This document shows, piece after piece, positions 8,725 through 17,050 of a stretch of DNA of 64,000 bases; within the stretch, counting starts at the first letter, position 1; the number at the start of each line of letters is the position of its first letter. The position numbers and the translations under genes are program-made. This DNA is from Candidatus Babelota bacterium (GTDB lineage Bacteria > Babelota > Babeliae > Babelales > Vermiphilaceae). A model generated the notes under the pieces. That model was not told the DNA's origin and searched no databases. It was given only the letters and a program-made list of their open reading frames with translations. The stretch lies in the NCBI GenBank assembly GCA_029262555.1, contig JAJCZE010000008.1:62001-126000 (forward strand), written 5' to 3'.

Positions 8725-9015
8725 ATGAAAAAGCACTTACCATCACTCGCATTTTTAACTACACTTTCTTTTGCTCTCATTACATCAATGCAAGCAGCTG
8801 ATCCAAAAAATCTGCCAGTCGAAGATCCTCAGACGATTTACGATAGAAACGCAGCTCTTATTGCAGCACGCGATGATCGTAACGCTCAAGAGCTCGAGAA
8901 GAGATCTACAAGAGCAAATGAAGCTAAGCAACAAGCTAAACGAGAAGCAATTCAAAGGGAATTAGATCGCATCTTAGATGAGCATGAGGCTCAATTTCCA
9001 AGTAAATCAAATTAA
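8725..9015 (+). CDS. Small secreted charged helical protein, paralog of 7733-8092
   Basis: Predicted 96-residue protein with an MKKHLPSLAFLTTLSF signal peptide cleaved near MQAAD. The mature part, with DPQTIYDRNAALIAARDDR, matches the pattern of the protein at 7733-8092 and continues as a highly charged helix. TGGAGG lies just upstream of the ATG at 8725. Its signal peptide is almost the same as that of the next gene (LAFLTTLS in both), which suggests tandem duplication. Confidence 0.7.
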   Translation: MKKHLPSLAFLTTLSFALITSMQAADPKNLPVEDPQTIYDRNAALIAARDDRNAQELEKRSTRANEAKQQAKREAIQRELDRILDEHEAQFPSKSN

Positions 9016-9087
9016 AAACAAGCGCTCAACTCTGAACGCTTGAGCAAATAAGATAAATAGATTAATAATAACCAAATGGAGATCACT

Positions 9088-9372
9088 ATGAAAAAGCAAT
9101 TACTATTACTCGCATTTTTAACGACACTTTCTTTGGGAATATCTACATCACTGCAAGCAGCTGATCAACTCCCTAAAAGATATGTATCTAAACCTGAAAA
9201 TCCTTATGGAAGAACAGTCCCTCGCTATACATTAGATAGCGCTAATCAGCAAATTAACTTGTTAGAAAAAAGAAATAAAGAACTCAAAAGGACCAAACCT
9301 GCTGGCTATAAAAACGAAATTGGAAATAATAATGCAGTAATCGCACACACTAGAGACACATTTAATCTTTAA
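9088..9372 (+). CDS. Small secreted protein, last of the five-gene cluster
   Basis: Predicted 94-residue protein with signal peptide MKKQLLLLAFLTTLSLGI and likely cleavage at LQAAD. The mature part is basic, with Tyr/Pro-rich RYVSKPENPYGRTVPRY followed by a helix (ANQQINLLEKRNKELKR). TGGAGA is placed correctly for the ATG at 9088; the earlier ATG at 9076 overlaps that site and is unlikely. An inverted repeat at 9428-9457 follows. Function unknown. Confidence 0.65.
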   Translation: MKKQLLLLAFLTTLSLGISTSLQAADQLPKRYVSKPENPYGRTVPRYTLDSANQQINLLEKRNKELKRTKPAGYKNEIGNNNAVIAHTRDTFNL

Positions 9373-9427
9373 AATTTTTCATGACGTATGCAATAAAATC
9401 TAAATTTGACATACAAACATATCAAAG

Positions 9428-9457
9428 AGAGAGTCCCGCTACAAAGCGGGACTCTCT
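9428..9457. terminator. Strong hairpin between convergent genes
   Basis: AGAGAGTCCCGCT (9428-9440) pairs perfectly with AGCGGGACTCTCT (9445-9457) around ACAA, giving a 13-bp stem. No long T-run follows on the plus strand. It probably ends transcription of the secreted-protein cluster and perhaps of the minus-strand gene as well. Confidence 0.65.
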
Positions 9458-9473
9458 ATTGAAACACAAAAAA

Positions 9474-9728
9474 CTATTTACTGCATTTTCCGTTGCATTT
9501 ACTGCATCCGCAATGCCCAGAAAGAGACATTACAAATAATGCCAGGCTGATAAGACCTGATGCTAAAATCACGTAGTGTATTGGAGCCATGAGATTGTAA
9601 AGATTCATCATTGCAAACTCAGTTCTAAAGAAATCAAAACCGAATGGCGCAAGCCCAACGTTGATCGTTGCTAATGCACTGATCAGCCAAGACACCATAA
9701 ATACCCATTTCAATACAGGATGGTTCAT
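9474..9728 (-). CDS. DUF378-like membrane protein with Cys-rich tail
   Basis: Predicted 84-residue protein with two membrane segments (about residues 8-25 and 46-68). The pattern INVGLAPFGFDFF after the first segment resembles the NWGLxGLFGFDLV signature of the DUF378 family of small membrane proteins, whose function is unknown. The C-terminus is unusual: GHCGCSKCNGKCSK contains four Cys in CxC and CxxxC spacing, which could bind a metal or form disulfides. ATG at 9728 follows AAAGGAGTAAGT. Family placement is moderate. Confidence 0.6.
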   Translation of the reverse strand: MNHPVLKWVFMVSWLISALATINVGLAPFGFDFFRTEFAMMNLYNLMAPIHYVILASGLISLALFVMSLSGHCGCSKCNGKCSK

Positions 9729-9875
9729 TACTTACTCCTTTAAAGAGGTTATATATTTCATATCTGCTTTTGATTTTTACCACACCGCCTCATCAAATAC
9801 AAGATAATCGCCCTACTGGCTTGAATAAAACCGGTTTTTGCCGCACACTAAAGGTATAGCTATAAGGAAAAATAA

Positions 9876-10979
9876 ATGAGTATTCAAGCTGGATTAGTTG
9901 GGCTACCCAACGTTGGAAAATCAACATTATTTAATGCACTCACCAAATCACAAATTCCTGCCGAAAATTATCCCTTCTGCACCATCGATCCACACATGGC
10001 CATTACGCAAGTGCCAGATGCACGGCTCGATAAACTACAAAGCATCTACAACTCGCAAAAAAAAATTCCTGCATCTGTAAATTTCGTTGATATTGCTGGG
10101 CTTGTTAAAGGTGCAGCATCGGGCGAAGGGTTAGGCAATCAATTTTTGAGCCACATTCATGGCGTTGATCTTATTTTGCACGTTTTGCGTTGCTTTGAAG
10201 ATTCTAATATTATCCATGAAAGCGGTACTATTGATCCGATCGAAGATTATCACGTCATTATCTCTGAACTGATGCTGAAAGATTTAGAATCGGTTAAAAA
10301 ACGCCTCGATCGCATGCCAAAACTATTACGTGGTACTACGCAAGCAACAGAAAAAAAAGCACTGGAAGCCGAGCAAGAGCTGCTCAACTCAGTATTACAA
10401 GCGCTTGAAGATGGTGATAATAAAAAAGTACGCGCATTGGTAACCGCATCAACTGCAGAAACCGTCCCCCTTTTGACTGCAAAAGATTTTTTAATCATTG
10501 CAAATATTGCAGAAGATGAAATCGGCAATCATGATAAAAATCCGCACTATCAGGCACTCGTAAAAGAATTTGGCGCAGAACGCGTTATTCCAATCAGTGC
10601 AAAAATTGAATGGGAGCTTTCACAATTAGAGCCTGAAGATGCTAAAGAGATGATGGAAATGCTTGGCTTGCAAGAGCCAGGGCTCAACACCATCATTAAA
10701 AAAACATACGATCACCTTGGCCTTATTACCTTCTTTACCTGCGGGCCCAAAGAGGCACACGCATGGCCAATAGAAAAAGGCCTTTCAATTCGAAAAGCGG
10801 CAGGAGAAATTCATTCCGATTTAGAACGTGGTTTTATTTGCGCCGAGCTTTTCAATTGCCAAGATATCTTTGATGCAGGATCTGAAGCTGGTCTCAAAGA
10901 TTCTGGAAAAATGCGCAAAGAAGGCCAAGATTATGAAGTTGCGGACGGCGACGTCGTTTTAATTCGATTTAATGTATAA
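9876..10979 (+). CDS. ychF: Ribosome-binding ATPase/GTPase YchF
   Basis: This is an Obg-related P-loop NTPase that binds ribosomes and, in studied bacteria, hydrolyses ATP and is linked to stress responses. The 367-residue length is typical. Seen in the sequence: P-loop GLPNVGKSTLFNAL near the N-terminus, the G3 motif DIAGLVKGAASGEGLGN, a helical insertion in the middle, and the C-terminal TGS domain with TFFTCGPKEAHAW and AAGEIHSDLERGFI. The ATG at 9876 has AAGGA upstream. It stands alone on the plus strand and converges with the glycosidase gene three bases after its stop. Confidence 0.97.
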   Translation: MSIQAGLVGLPNVGKSTLFNALTKSQIPAENYPFCTIDPHMAITQVPDARLDKLQSIYNSQKKIPASVNFVDIAGLVKGAASGEGLGNQFLSHIHGVDLILHVLRCFEDSNIIHESGTIDPIEDYHVIISELMLKDLESVKKRLDRMPKLLRGTTQATEKKALEAEQELLNSVLQALEDGDNKKVRALVTASTAETVPLLTAKDFLIIANIAEDEIGNHDKNPHYQALVKEFGAERVIPISAKIEWELSQLEPEDAKEMMEMLGLQEPGLNTIIKKTYDHLGLITFFTCGPKEAHAWPIEKGLSIRKAAGEIHSDLERGFICAELFNCQDIFDAGSEAGLKDSGKMRKEGQDYEVADGDVVLIRFNV

Positions 10980-10982
10980 CTT

Positions 10983-12575
10983 CTATTTTTCACTTGCATC
11001 TTCAAGCGCCTGCCCAAAGATTTTGAGCGGGCGCGATCCATTTTTAAGCGTAAGCTTTTTGCCATCATCACTCACTGCAAACACGCCATAATTACGAATC
11101 GTGGCATCTCCCATTGCAGGCCATTCATAATTATCAAAAAACGTCCATGGAATATAGCCATACACTTTATATCCATCTTTTACGGCGCGTGAAATTGCAT
11201 AGAGGTATTCATGATAAAAACGTGCCCGTTTTGCATCATCATCTGTTGCTATTCCATTCTCTGCGCAAAACGTATAAATATCTTTTCCTGTCGCTGCATT
11301 CATCGGATGTAAAAACCGTTCATGCAGCTCTATAATTGCACGATACATGCCATACGGATAATGATAGTAGGTCGCCCCTGATGTGCGTAACGTCTCATCT
11401 GTAATGGGAATAGTTGTTGTAAAAAATTGATGGCGATTTGAGTAGTAATTAAGCCCGACAAAATCGGTTGCCCCCACTGCGCGTGGATTTTTATAGCGCA
11501 CATCTACGCTAAATCCCGGAATGGGAATTTGCGCCCAGAACTCGCCTTTAATGAAAAAATTATACACCGCACGATTTTGAATCTGATCTGCAAATCCTAA
11601 TACAAAATTATTCAATGCTGATAAACGTCGTTGCGTAGTGGTCTCTCGCGCAGGATCAACTTGGTGAATGTTTTTCAAAAACCCAACCTGCGGCGTAAAC
11701 TCTTTGCTCATTTTTAATCGTTTAAATGCACGTTTGATTCCATAATACACGCGCACATGCCCTTCTAAACTGTTTTTCAAAACATGCGCCGTCAAAGAAA
11801 TGTCTTTTACGCCGGGAGGGCCGCCCTTTGCATAGTATCCACGAAATGCGTAGCCATCAGGCGCATTAAACGTAATCCATAATGGTGGCCGTTTTTTCAA
11901 TGCACGTAATGCAGCAATTGCAGCTTTATCTGCTTTTACTGCTTTCATAATATGCGAATACAATTTGATACAGGTATCAGAAAAATAGTGAACATTTTCT
12001 TCTTTTTCAAATCCACCCATTTCTTGAAACCATAATGGATCAGTATAGTGATGAAAACAAAGTAACGGCGTAATGCCTTTTTTAAGCATCGTAATAAAAA
12101 GATCTGCATAATGATCCGCTACATCCTGATCCCATGAATCCGGGCCATCCGGCTGCAAGAGTGCAAATTCAGTAGAAAATCGAACCGTATTAAATCCCGG
12201 AAGTTGCGCTTTTGCATCACTCAAATAAGCAGGAGCATTGTTGTACCAATCCATGGTGTAGCGATCATCGGTTGGTTGCGCCAGATTATTTTCCTGTGCA
12301 TAGGCAGACCAATTGCACAGTTCTGGCGTGCATTCTTTACTACCTTGATGCTCAGACGTAGAAGCGCCAAACATAAATCGATCGGGACTTACTGATGAAA
12401 AAAGGGTATCTGCAATCTGCTGCATAGAAGGAAGGTCGGTGCCAATTTCTATCGGGAATTCTTGGCGATATATACTTGAATCGGTAGCCCTATCAAATGA
12501 TGAACGTAAGAAATCCCGCTCTTGATAAACGCCCAAACTTGTAAGAAATAATAATACTGCTTCGATCATAGTCAT
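10983..12575 (-). CDS. GH1 (beta-glycosidase family) protein lacking the acid/base Glu
   Basis: Predicted 530-residue glycoside hydrolase family 1 protein with a hydrophobic N-terminus that may be a signal peptide. Conserved GH1 segments are clear: VRFSTEFALLQP, LLCFHHYTDPLWF, DFVGLNYYS, YGYIPWTFFDNYEW. The nucleophile motif is kept as AENG (Glu439). The acid/base motif, normally TFNEP, reads TFNAP at residues 235-239: Ala238 replaces the catalytic Glu, and I checked the codon (GCG). Plant myrosinases similarly lack this Glu (they have Gln). It could act on substrates with good leaving groups, transfer sugars, or be a non-catalytic sugar binder. Start ATG at 12575 follows GAGGA. Divergent from the GH3 gene. 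Confidence 0.85.
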   Translation of the reverse strand: MTMIEAVLLFLTSLGVYQERDFLRSSFDRATDSSIYRQEFPIEIGTDLPSMQQIADTLFSSVSPDRFMFGASTSEHQGSKECTPELCNWSAYAQENNLAQPTDDRYTMDWYNNAPAYLSDAKAQLPGFNTVRFSTEFALLQPDGPDSWDQDVADHYADLFITMLKKGITPLLCFHHYTDPLWFQEMGGFEKEENVHYFSDTCIKLYSHIMKAVKADKAAIAALRALKKRPPLWITFNAPDGYAFRGYYAKGGPPGVKDISLTAHVLKNSLEGHVRVYYGIKRAFKRLKMSKEFTPQVGFLKNIHQVDPARETTTQRRLSALNNFVLGFADQIQNRAVYNFFIKGEFWAQIPIPGFSVDVRYKNPRAVGATDFVGLNYYSNRHQFFTTTIPITDETLRTSGATYYHYPYGMYRAIIELHERFLHPMNAATGKDIYTFCAENGIATDDDAKRARFYHEYLYAISRAVKDGYKVYGYIPWTFFDNYEWPAMGDATIRNYGVFAVSDDGKKLTLKNGSRPLKIFGQALEDASEK

Positions 12576-12695
12576 AAAAAATCCTCATACCTTTTAAATG
12601 CATCTTTTTACCCCGTAATTCTAGCAGTTTTTGAGCATTACATGCAATGCTCATTGTGTAAAATACTCTTACATACATACTCTAAAGGCTTTATT

Positions 12696-13874
12696 ATGCG
12701 CATACTTTTATACTTTTTTATATCGCTCAGCTCTACACTCCTGGCACACCCACCCCGCATCCCGAATATTTCAGAACTTTCACTCGATGAAAAAATTGGC
12801 CAACTCATTATGATCGCAGCCATATCGGCACCCGATTTGAATCCCAATTATATGCACCCCAATCCCTATCATCTTGATCCTGCATATACAAAAAATATGA
12901 TTACACACTATCATGTTGGCGGTGTTATTTTTTTAGGCGCAGGCACGCCGCAACAACAAATTGCCGTAACGCACACGTTGCAATCAATTGCAACGCACCC
13001 GCTCTTAATTGGCCTTGATGCTGAATGGGGATTGAGTATGCGGCACGTAAAAGATGTAATCAGATTTCCACGCGCAAGCACACTCGGCACCCTCGCACCT
13101 AACAATGAAAATCTTATATACGAAATCGGAAAAGAAATTGGCAATCATTGCGCGGCACTTGGCGTGCATATTAATTTTGCACCCGTTGCAGACGTTAATA
13201 GCAATCCAAACAACCCAATTATCAACGCCCGTTCATTTGGCACCAGCCCACAACACGTAGCCGATGCAGCAACGCTTTTTATGCATGGCATGCAAGCTGC
13301 TGGCATTCTCACCTGCGCCAAACATTTTCCCGGCCATGGCGATACCTCATTTGATTCGCACCGTACGTTTGGCACGCTTTCTCATTCAAAAAAGCGATTG
13401 CAAAAAATTGAACTGCCCCCTTTTCAAGCATTAATAGATCACGGCGTTGATTCGGTAATGATTGCTCATCTTGCCGTCCCCGCACTTGCTGAAAAAGCAA
13501 ACATTCCTGCCACAACATCGCATAAAATTATAACTCATCTACTGCGCGAAAATATGAACTTTACTGGCCTTGTTATTACCGATGGCCTTGGTATGCGTGG
13601 TATTACGAATCTCTATAATTCTGCCCAAGTGGCCGTAAAAGCACTCAAAGCAGGCGTTGATCTCTTGCTTTGCCCTGTTGATGTGCCACAGGCGATTGAG
13701 GGTATTAAACACGCATTGCAAAACGGGCAATTATCTGAATCTGAGCTTGATTCGCACGTTGAGCGAGTACTGCAGGCCAAGCGAAAGGCTATCAAAAAAC
13801 ACACCCCATCATATAATCCAAAGCGCCTTATCACTAAAAAATCCCTCAAACTGCTTGAGATGCTTAACACCTAA
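12696..13874 (+). CDS. nagZ: Secreted GH3 beta-N-acetylhexosaminidase (NagZ-type)
   Basis: Family GH3 enzyme that removes terminal N-acetylglucosamine from peptidoglycan fragments; 392 residues. It has a signal peptide (MRILLYFFISLSSTLLAHP), so it is predicted periplasmic or secreted. Diagnostic motifs: KHFPGHGDTSFDSH, which includes the NagZ His/Asp pair, GVDSVMIAHL, and VITDGLGM, where the Asp of the TDxLxM pattern is the nucleophile. I chose ATG 12696 because the signal peptide begins there and AAAGG lies upstream. It is divergent from the GH1 gene, which suggests linked carbohydrate or cell-wall metabolism. Confidence 0.9.
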   Translation: MRILLYFFISLSSTLLAHPPRIPNISELSLDEKIGQLIMIAAISAPDLNPNYMHPNPYHLDPAYTKNMITHYHVGGVIFLGAGTPQQQIAVTHTLQSIATHPLLIGLDAEWGLSMRHVKDVIRFPRASTLGTLAPNNENLIYEIGKEIGNHCAALGVHINFAPVADVNSNPNNPIINARSFGTSPQHVADAATLFMHGMQAAGILTCAKHFPGHGDTSFDSHRTFGTLSHSKKRLQKIELPPFQALIDHGVDSVMIAHLAVPALAEKANIPATTSHKIITHLLRENMNFTGLVITDGLGMRGITNLYNSAQVAVKALKAGVDLLLCPVDVPQAIEGIKHALQNGQLSESELDSHVERVLQAKRKAIKKHTPSYNPKRLITKKSLKLLEMLNT

Positions 13875-13908
13875 AAAGAAAGCCAACTATTGCGATAAAT
13901 GCGCTCTT

Positions 13909-15681
13909 TTATTGCCCAAAGGTGAGTCCCATTTTCAACCACATTCCCCAATTTGAAAGCGCACTGTTTTGCACAAAGCAATCAGGAGCAAACTCAGTAA
14001 ATGCACCGGCGCCAATATACGGAATCACATCCATATCATCTCGTTTGAGTGCATAGCTAAAGGAAAAATAAAGCGTATGCGAAATCGCTTTTGGCAACAG
14101 TGCAGAGCATTCATCAATATCACAATCAGTTAACAGTACTGGTGGATTTGATGTACGCACCGCAATTTGAGACACGCCTAATCGATTTGCATCTGCAGTA
14201 GTAAGTTGATTCAATGCAGTGCCACCCGTATCAAATGCGTTGGCAAAATTATCTGCATTGATATTTGCAAATTCAAATCCTTCATTAAAATTGCCTGGAT
14301 TCAAATTGGTACCTTCTGGGGCCTGGCCGTTATTAATTGTTGCTTTACTTTGCGTGGCAGCGAGGGCAACTGGTAACTCATCAGGATTAGTAAAGCCATA
14401 CACTTGCGCATCACCCTTAATTGCATAACAATCAGGAATACAATCTCTGCATTGTAATTTCTCTTTTGATCGCGCCCATAGATTATACCCAACTTCAAAC
14501 TCAAAGCCGCGACGATAATAATTTAACTTTGCAAGTAACTCTGCCTGCACCCCAATTTCAATTTTTGCATCAAGCGTTGTGATATTAATTGCTGGCTGCA
14601 ATCGCCCTTGATACTGCGTCGGCGAAAGTGAGTTATCAAGTACAGTGCCAACGTTTAAACCAACCACCGGCTCTGCCATTTTTTGCAGCAAAATGTATCG
14701 GCTTCCACACCCATTATTACAGATATCAAATGATCGTTTTTGCGTGGATGCAAACATGTGCGTAATACTACCATCAACATAAAATCCCAATGATCGATCG
14801 CGCTCTTCATTATGCCAGAAATCATAATGAGCCGACACACCCATACCCAATTCCCAATGATGATCGTTACCGGTAATTGGTTCGAATAAAAATTCAGCTT
14901 CACGTAACGTGCCGGTTGGCGCTGCTGCTTGTAATGAAAGGCCAAAATGATATCGATCAGTCAGCAGGCAATTATACCCGAAAGCAAAACGTAAATCAGA
15001 TACACGCGATTCGCTTTGGCGGCCAAAAATTTTTCCATATTTAAGTGGTTTTCTCATATCGCCATAGGTTGCTTTTCCTTGAAACGCCTGCATCACCGTT
15101 TTTGGCGCTTGATCACCCTGCGTGAGCTCACTGAGTTCAATCGCTTCATCTGCAAAATAACCAGCCGGATAAGACGTAAACGTAGTCCCGGGATCCACTA
15201 TACATTCCACTAATTGCACATCCCATTTGGTGTGTACCATCGGAAGATGAACCTGCGCAAAAAGCCCCGGCGTTACTCCATCCAAATTAATATACGTATT
15301 AAAATCCATTACAAAGCTCACAATATTTGGATCGAAATGGACCTCACTTTTATAGTCTGAAGGGAGTCCCCAATAGTCGGCAAGGATATCGCACTCATCT
15401 CTGCAAGGCACTTGGCTTCCAGTAAAAATAAGGTGCTTACATCCAAAAAGTGCCTCGGTGATTCGATTGGTATTAAATGAATGCTCATAAAAGGGCGTGA
15501 TTGCTATTGTAGCTCCCGTTGATTCAAGATCTGGCGTATAGATAAGATGATCCCACCCAGCATGCTCTAGTGGCGCAAAGAGCGATTGAGATCGTGGTGA
15601 CACTACCGTTTTCGGGCCAAATCCATACAATGATGAAACTACCAATAACCCCATTACAAGTAGCTTTTTCCTCATATCCAT
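13909..15681 (-). CDS. Beta-barrel-like surface protein of the multicopy family
   Basis: Predicted 590-residue protein with a signal peptide (KLLVMGLLVVSSLYGFG). It shares the signature blocks of the family arrayed at 28154-39771: SPRSQS near the N-terminus, ILADYWGLPSDY, FEPITGNDHHWELG, QKRSFDI followed by SRYILL, GYNLWARS and a closing GMWLKMGLTFGQ. Alternating hydrophobic residues and many aromatics suggest an outer-membrane beta-barrel. ATG 15681 follows AAGGAGAG. This is the only member outside the array and is on the opposite strand, so it is either an old copy or the founder. Specific function (porin, adhesin, structural) is unknown. Confidence 0.75.
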   Translation of the reverse strand: MDMRKKLLVMGLLVVSSLYGFGPKTVVSPRSQSLFAPLEHAGWDHLIYTPDLESTGATIAITPFYEHSFNTNRITEALFGCKHLIFTGSQVPCRDECDILADYWGLPSDYKSEVHFDPNIVSFVMDFNTYINLDGVTPGLFAQVHLPMVHTKWDVQLVECIVDPGTTFTSYPAGYFADEAIELSELTQGDQAPKTVMQAFQGKATYGDMRKPLKYGKIFGRQSESRVSDLRFAFGYNCLLTDRYHFGLSLQAAAPTGTLREAEFLFEPITGNDHHWELGMGVSAHYDFWHNEERDRSLGFYVDGSITHMFASTQKRSFDICNNGCGSRYILLQKMAEPVVGLNVGTVLDNSLSPTQYQGRLQPAINITTLDAKIEIGVQAELLAKLNYYRRGFEFEVGYNLWARSKEKLQCRDCIPDCYAIKGDAQVYGFTNPDELPVALAATQSKATINNGQAPEGTNLNPGNFNEGFEFANINADNFANAFDTGGTALNQLTTADANRLGVSQIAVRTSNPPVLLTDCDIDECSALLPKAISHTLYFSFSYALKRDDMDVIPYIGAGAFTEFAPDCFVQNSALSNWGMWLKMGLTFGQ

Positions 15682-15772
15682 ACTCTCTCCTTAGGACTAG
15701 CGTTCGTATATACTGCTTGGTCTCATAGTCTAGTTAAAACGCCCTCCTGCCGCAATGCTTGTTCACTGTTTA

Positions 15773-15830
15773 ACGCTCACCCTGAGTGTTCTACGAAGCT
15801 TTAGCGAGTAGAATGTATCGAAGGGGCCCG
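15773..15830. repeat. Degenerate copy of the dispersed palindromic repeat
   Basis: The stretch contains CACCCTGAGTG and, about 30 bases on, TATCGAAGGGG. These resemble the two halves of the 25-base core found elsewhere, split by an insertion that contains an inverted pair (TTCTACGAAGC and GAGTAGAA). It is a decayed or variant copy in the gap before hspR. Confidence 0.5.
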
Positions 15831-15897
15831 AGGATGAGCAATTCATCGAAAAATGGGCTCAATTGAGACTGCCCAAGAATGATTTGTCTGAAAAATA

Positions 15898-15906
15898 TGG
15901 TATACT
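15898..15906 (+). promoter_or_regulatory. Extended -10 promoter of hspR
   Basis: TGGTATACT at 15898-15906 is an extended -10 element about 50 bases before the hspR ATG. No good -35 hexamer is present at the normal distance. The short palindrome CTCAATTGAG at 15858-15867 could be an operator, but it does not match the full HAIR consensus. Confidence 0.45.
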
Positions 15907-15956
15907 AGGAGCTGAGTAGCGAAAAAAAAGAGAGTTTTTACCCAAGGTGTTGTGCT

Positions 15957-16430
15957 ATGAAAATTAAACGTAAGCAAGGTTTTTTTTCTATATCTGCTGT
16001 TGCTAAAATGTTTTCTGTCCATCAGCAGACAATTCGGCTCTACGAAAAGCAGGGGTTGATCAACCCAAAGCGCTCAGAAGGCAATACGCGTCTCTTTTCT
16101 GAAGACGATATTGATCGCCTTGAAGAAATTATTTATCTCACCCATGAGCTGGGTATCAATCTTGCGGGCGTTGAAGTTATTTTCAAACTCAAAAAGCAGA
16201 TCAAAAAAATGCAGCAAGATATGAATAAGGTATTTGAGAAAGCACAACAAAATTTAGACGAGCATACAGAAGAATCAAAACAAACCATTCAGCGCAACGT
16301 TACAAAGCTAATGGAAATGCAAAAAGAATCGCCACTCGCAACTCCCCCTGAAATGCCAATGCTTCCCGAAAAATCTGAGGATGAACCGTCGGTAGAACTT
16401 GAGAGTTGGGAAGTTGAATACGAGGACTAG
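15957..16430 (+). CDS. hspR: HspR-like MerR-family heat-shock repressor
   Basis: Predicted 157-residue MerR-family regulator. The N-terminal winged helix is characteristic of HspR: FSISAVAKMFSVHQQTIRLY, then EKQGLINPKRSEGNTRLFS, DIDRLEEIIYLTHELGINLAGV. A coiled coil follows (LKKQIKKMQQDMNKVFEKAQQN) and then an acidic tail. HspR represses chaperone genes at HAIR inverted repeats with DnaK as co-repressor in actinobacteria; by homology this is a heat-shock regulator. Here it is not in the dnaK operon, and I could not find a HAIR sequence before dnaK. It has its own promoter and may share a transcript with the next gene. Confidence 0.85.
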   Translation: MKIKRKQGFFSISAVAKMFSVHQQTIRLYEKQGLINPKRSEGNTRLFSEDDIDRLEEIIYLTHELGINLAGVEVIFKLKKQIKKMQQDMNKVFEKAQQNLDEHTEESKQTIQRNVTKLMEMQKESPLATPPEMPMLPEKSEDEPSVELESWEVEYED

Positions 16431-16537
16431 ACACCTTACTCATCTTTTTTAAAAAACTGTTTTGAACTGAGCCATAAAAATGATACTTCAAAAAAGAACG
16501 GGAGTAGATGGTAACACTGCAACCAAGGATCCAAAAA

Positions 16538-16981
16538 ATGAACAATTCTCAATTCGTTCTTTCGTATGAGCTGCTACTATTATTGCGATGGCTCATAGAT
16601 CACGATGAAGAAAAAATAAAAAAAATTATTGGGAATGCGCTTAAGTCTGGACTCCAGCAAGAGCTTCAAGTATTAAGTAATACTGAAGACGTCTCTGAGT
16701 TAACTGACTTGCAACACAGCATCACCGATTTTCTTGGCACTATGGAAGCATTACTCATAGAGACTGCAAGCGAGCACATTAAAGAAAAAGCGCGCCAGCA
16801 AAAATTATTGCCATCCGTAGATCAAATCGATACTACGTTGTGCGATGATACGACGGTGCGATTCTCTGTCGAAAAAGCGACGTCAGAGCTTTCTGAAAAT
16901 CCGGATGCTAATGCTAAAGAGCTCCTCTTTAATGAAATATTAAAACGCTGGCAGCCAACCGATAAAAATCTCAAGCATTAG
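16538..16981 (+). CDS. Hypothetical helical cytoplasmic protein downstream of hspR
   Basis: Predicted 147-residue protein (157 if started at 16508), not recognised. There is no signal peptide or membrane segment. It looks mainly alpha-helical and acidic, with YELLLLLRWLIDHDEEKIKK near the start and an ending ELLFNEILKRWQPTDKN. Two starts are possible: ATG 16508 with GGGAG only three bases upstream, and ATG 16538 with AAGGA seven bases upstream, which I prefer. It lies 107 bases after hspR and may be co-transcribed. A terminator follows at 17002-17032. Confidence 0.6.
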   Translation: MNNSQFVLSYELLLLLRWLIDHDEEKIKKIIGNALKSGLQQELQVLSNTEDVSELTDLQHSITDFLGTMEALLIETASEHIKEKARQQKLLPSVDQIDTTLCDDTTVRFSVEKATSELSENPDANAKELLFNEILKRWQPTDKNLKH

Positions 16982-17001
16982 AATTAAATCGATATCATTT
17001 C

Positions 17002-17032
17002 AAAAGAGGCTGTTCGCAATGCAGCCTCTTTT
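17002..17032 (+). terminator. Rho-independent terminator
   Basis: AAAAGAGGCTG (17002-17012) pairs with CAGCCTCTTTT (17022-17032) around a nine-base loop. It ends the hspR-hypothetical unit. Confidence 0.85.
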
Positions 17033-17050
17033 AACACAGAGAATAACATC

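Noticed and set aside
9017-9045. Terminator after the fourth small secreted gene
   Set aside because: Only a weak six-base stem (GCTCAA with TTGAGC) and no T-run; transcription probably continues into the fifth gene.
13909-15681. Pseudogene copy of the barrel array
   Set aside because: The frame is intact over 590 codons with signal peptide, family blocks and a good ribosome-binding site.
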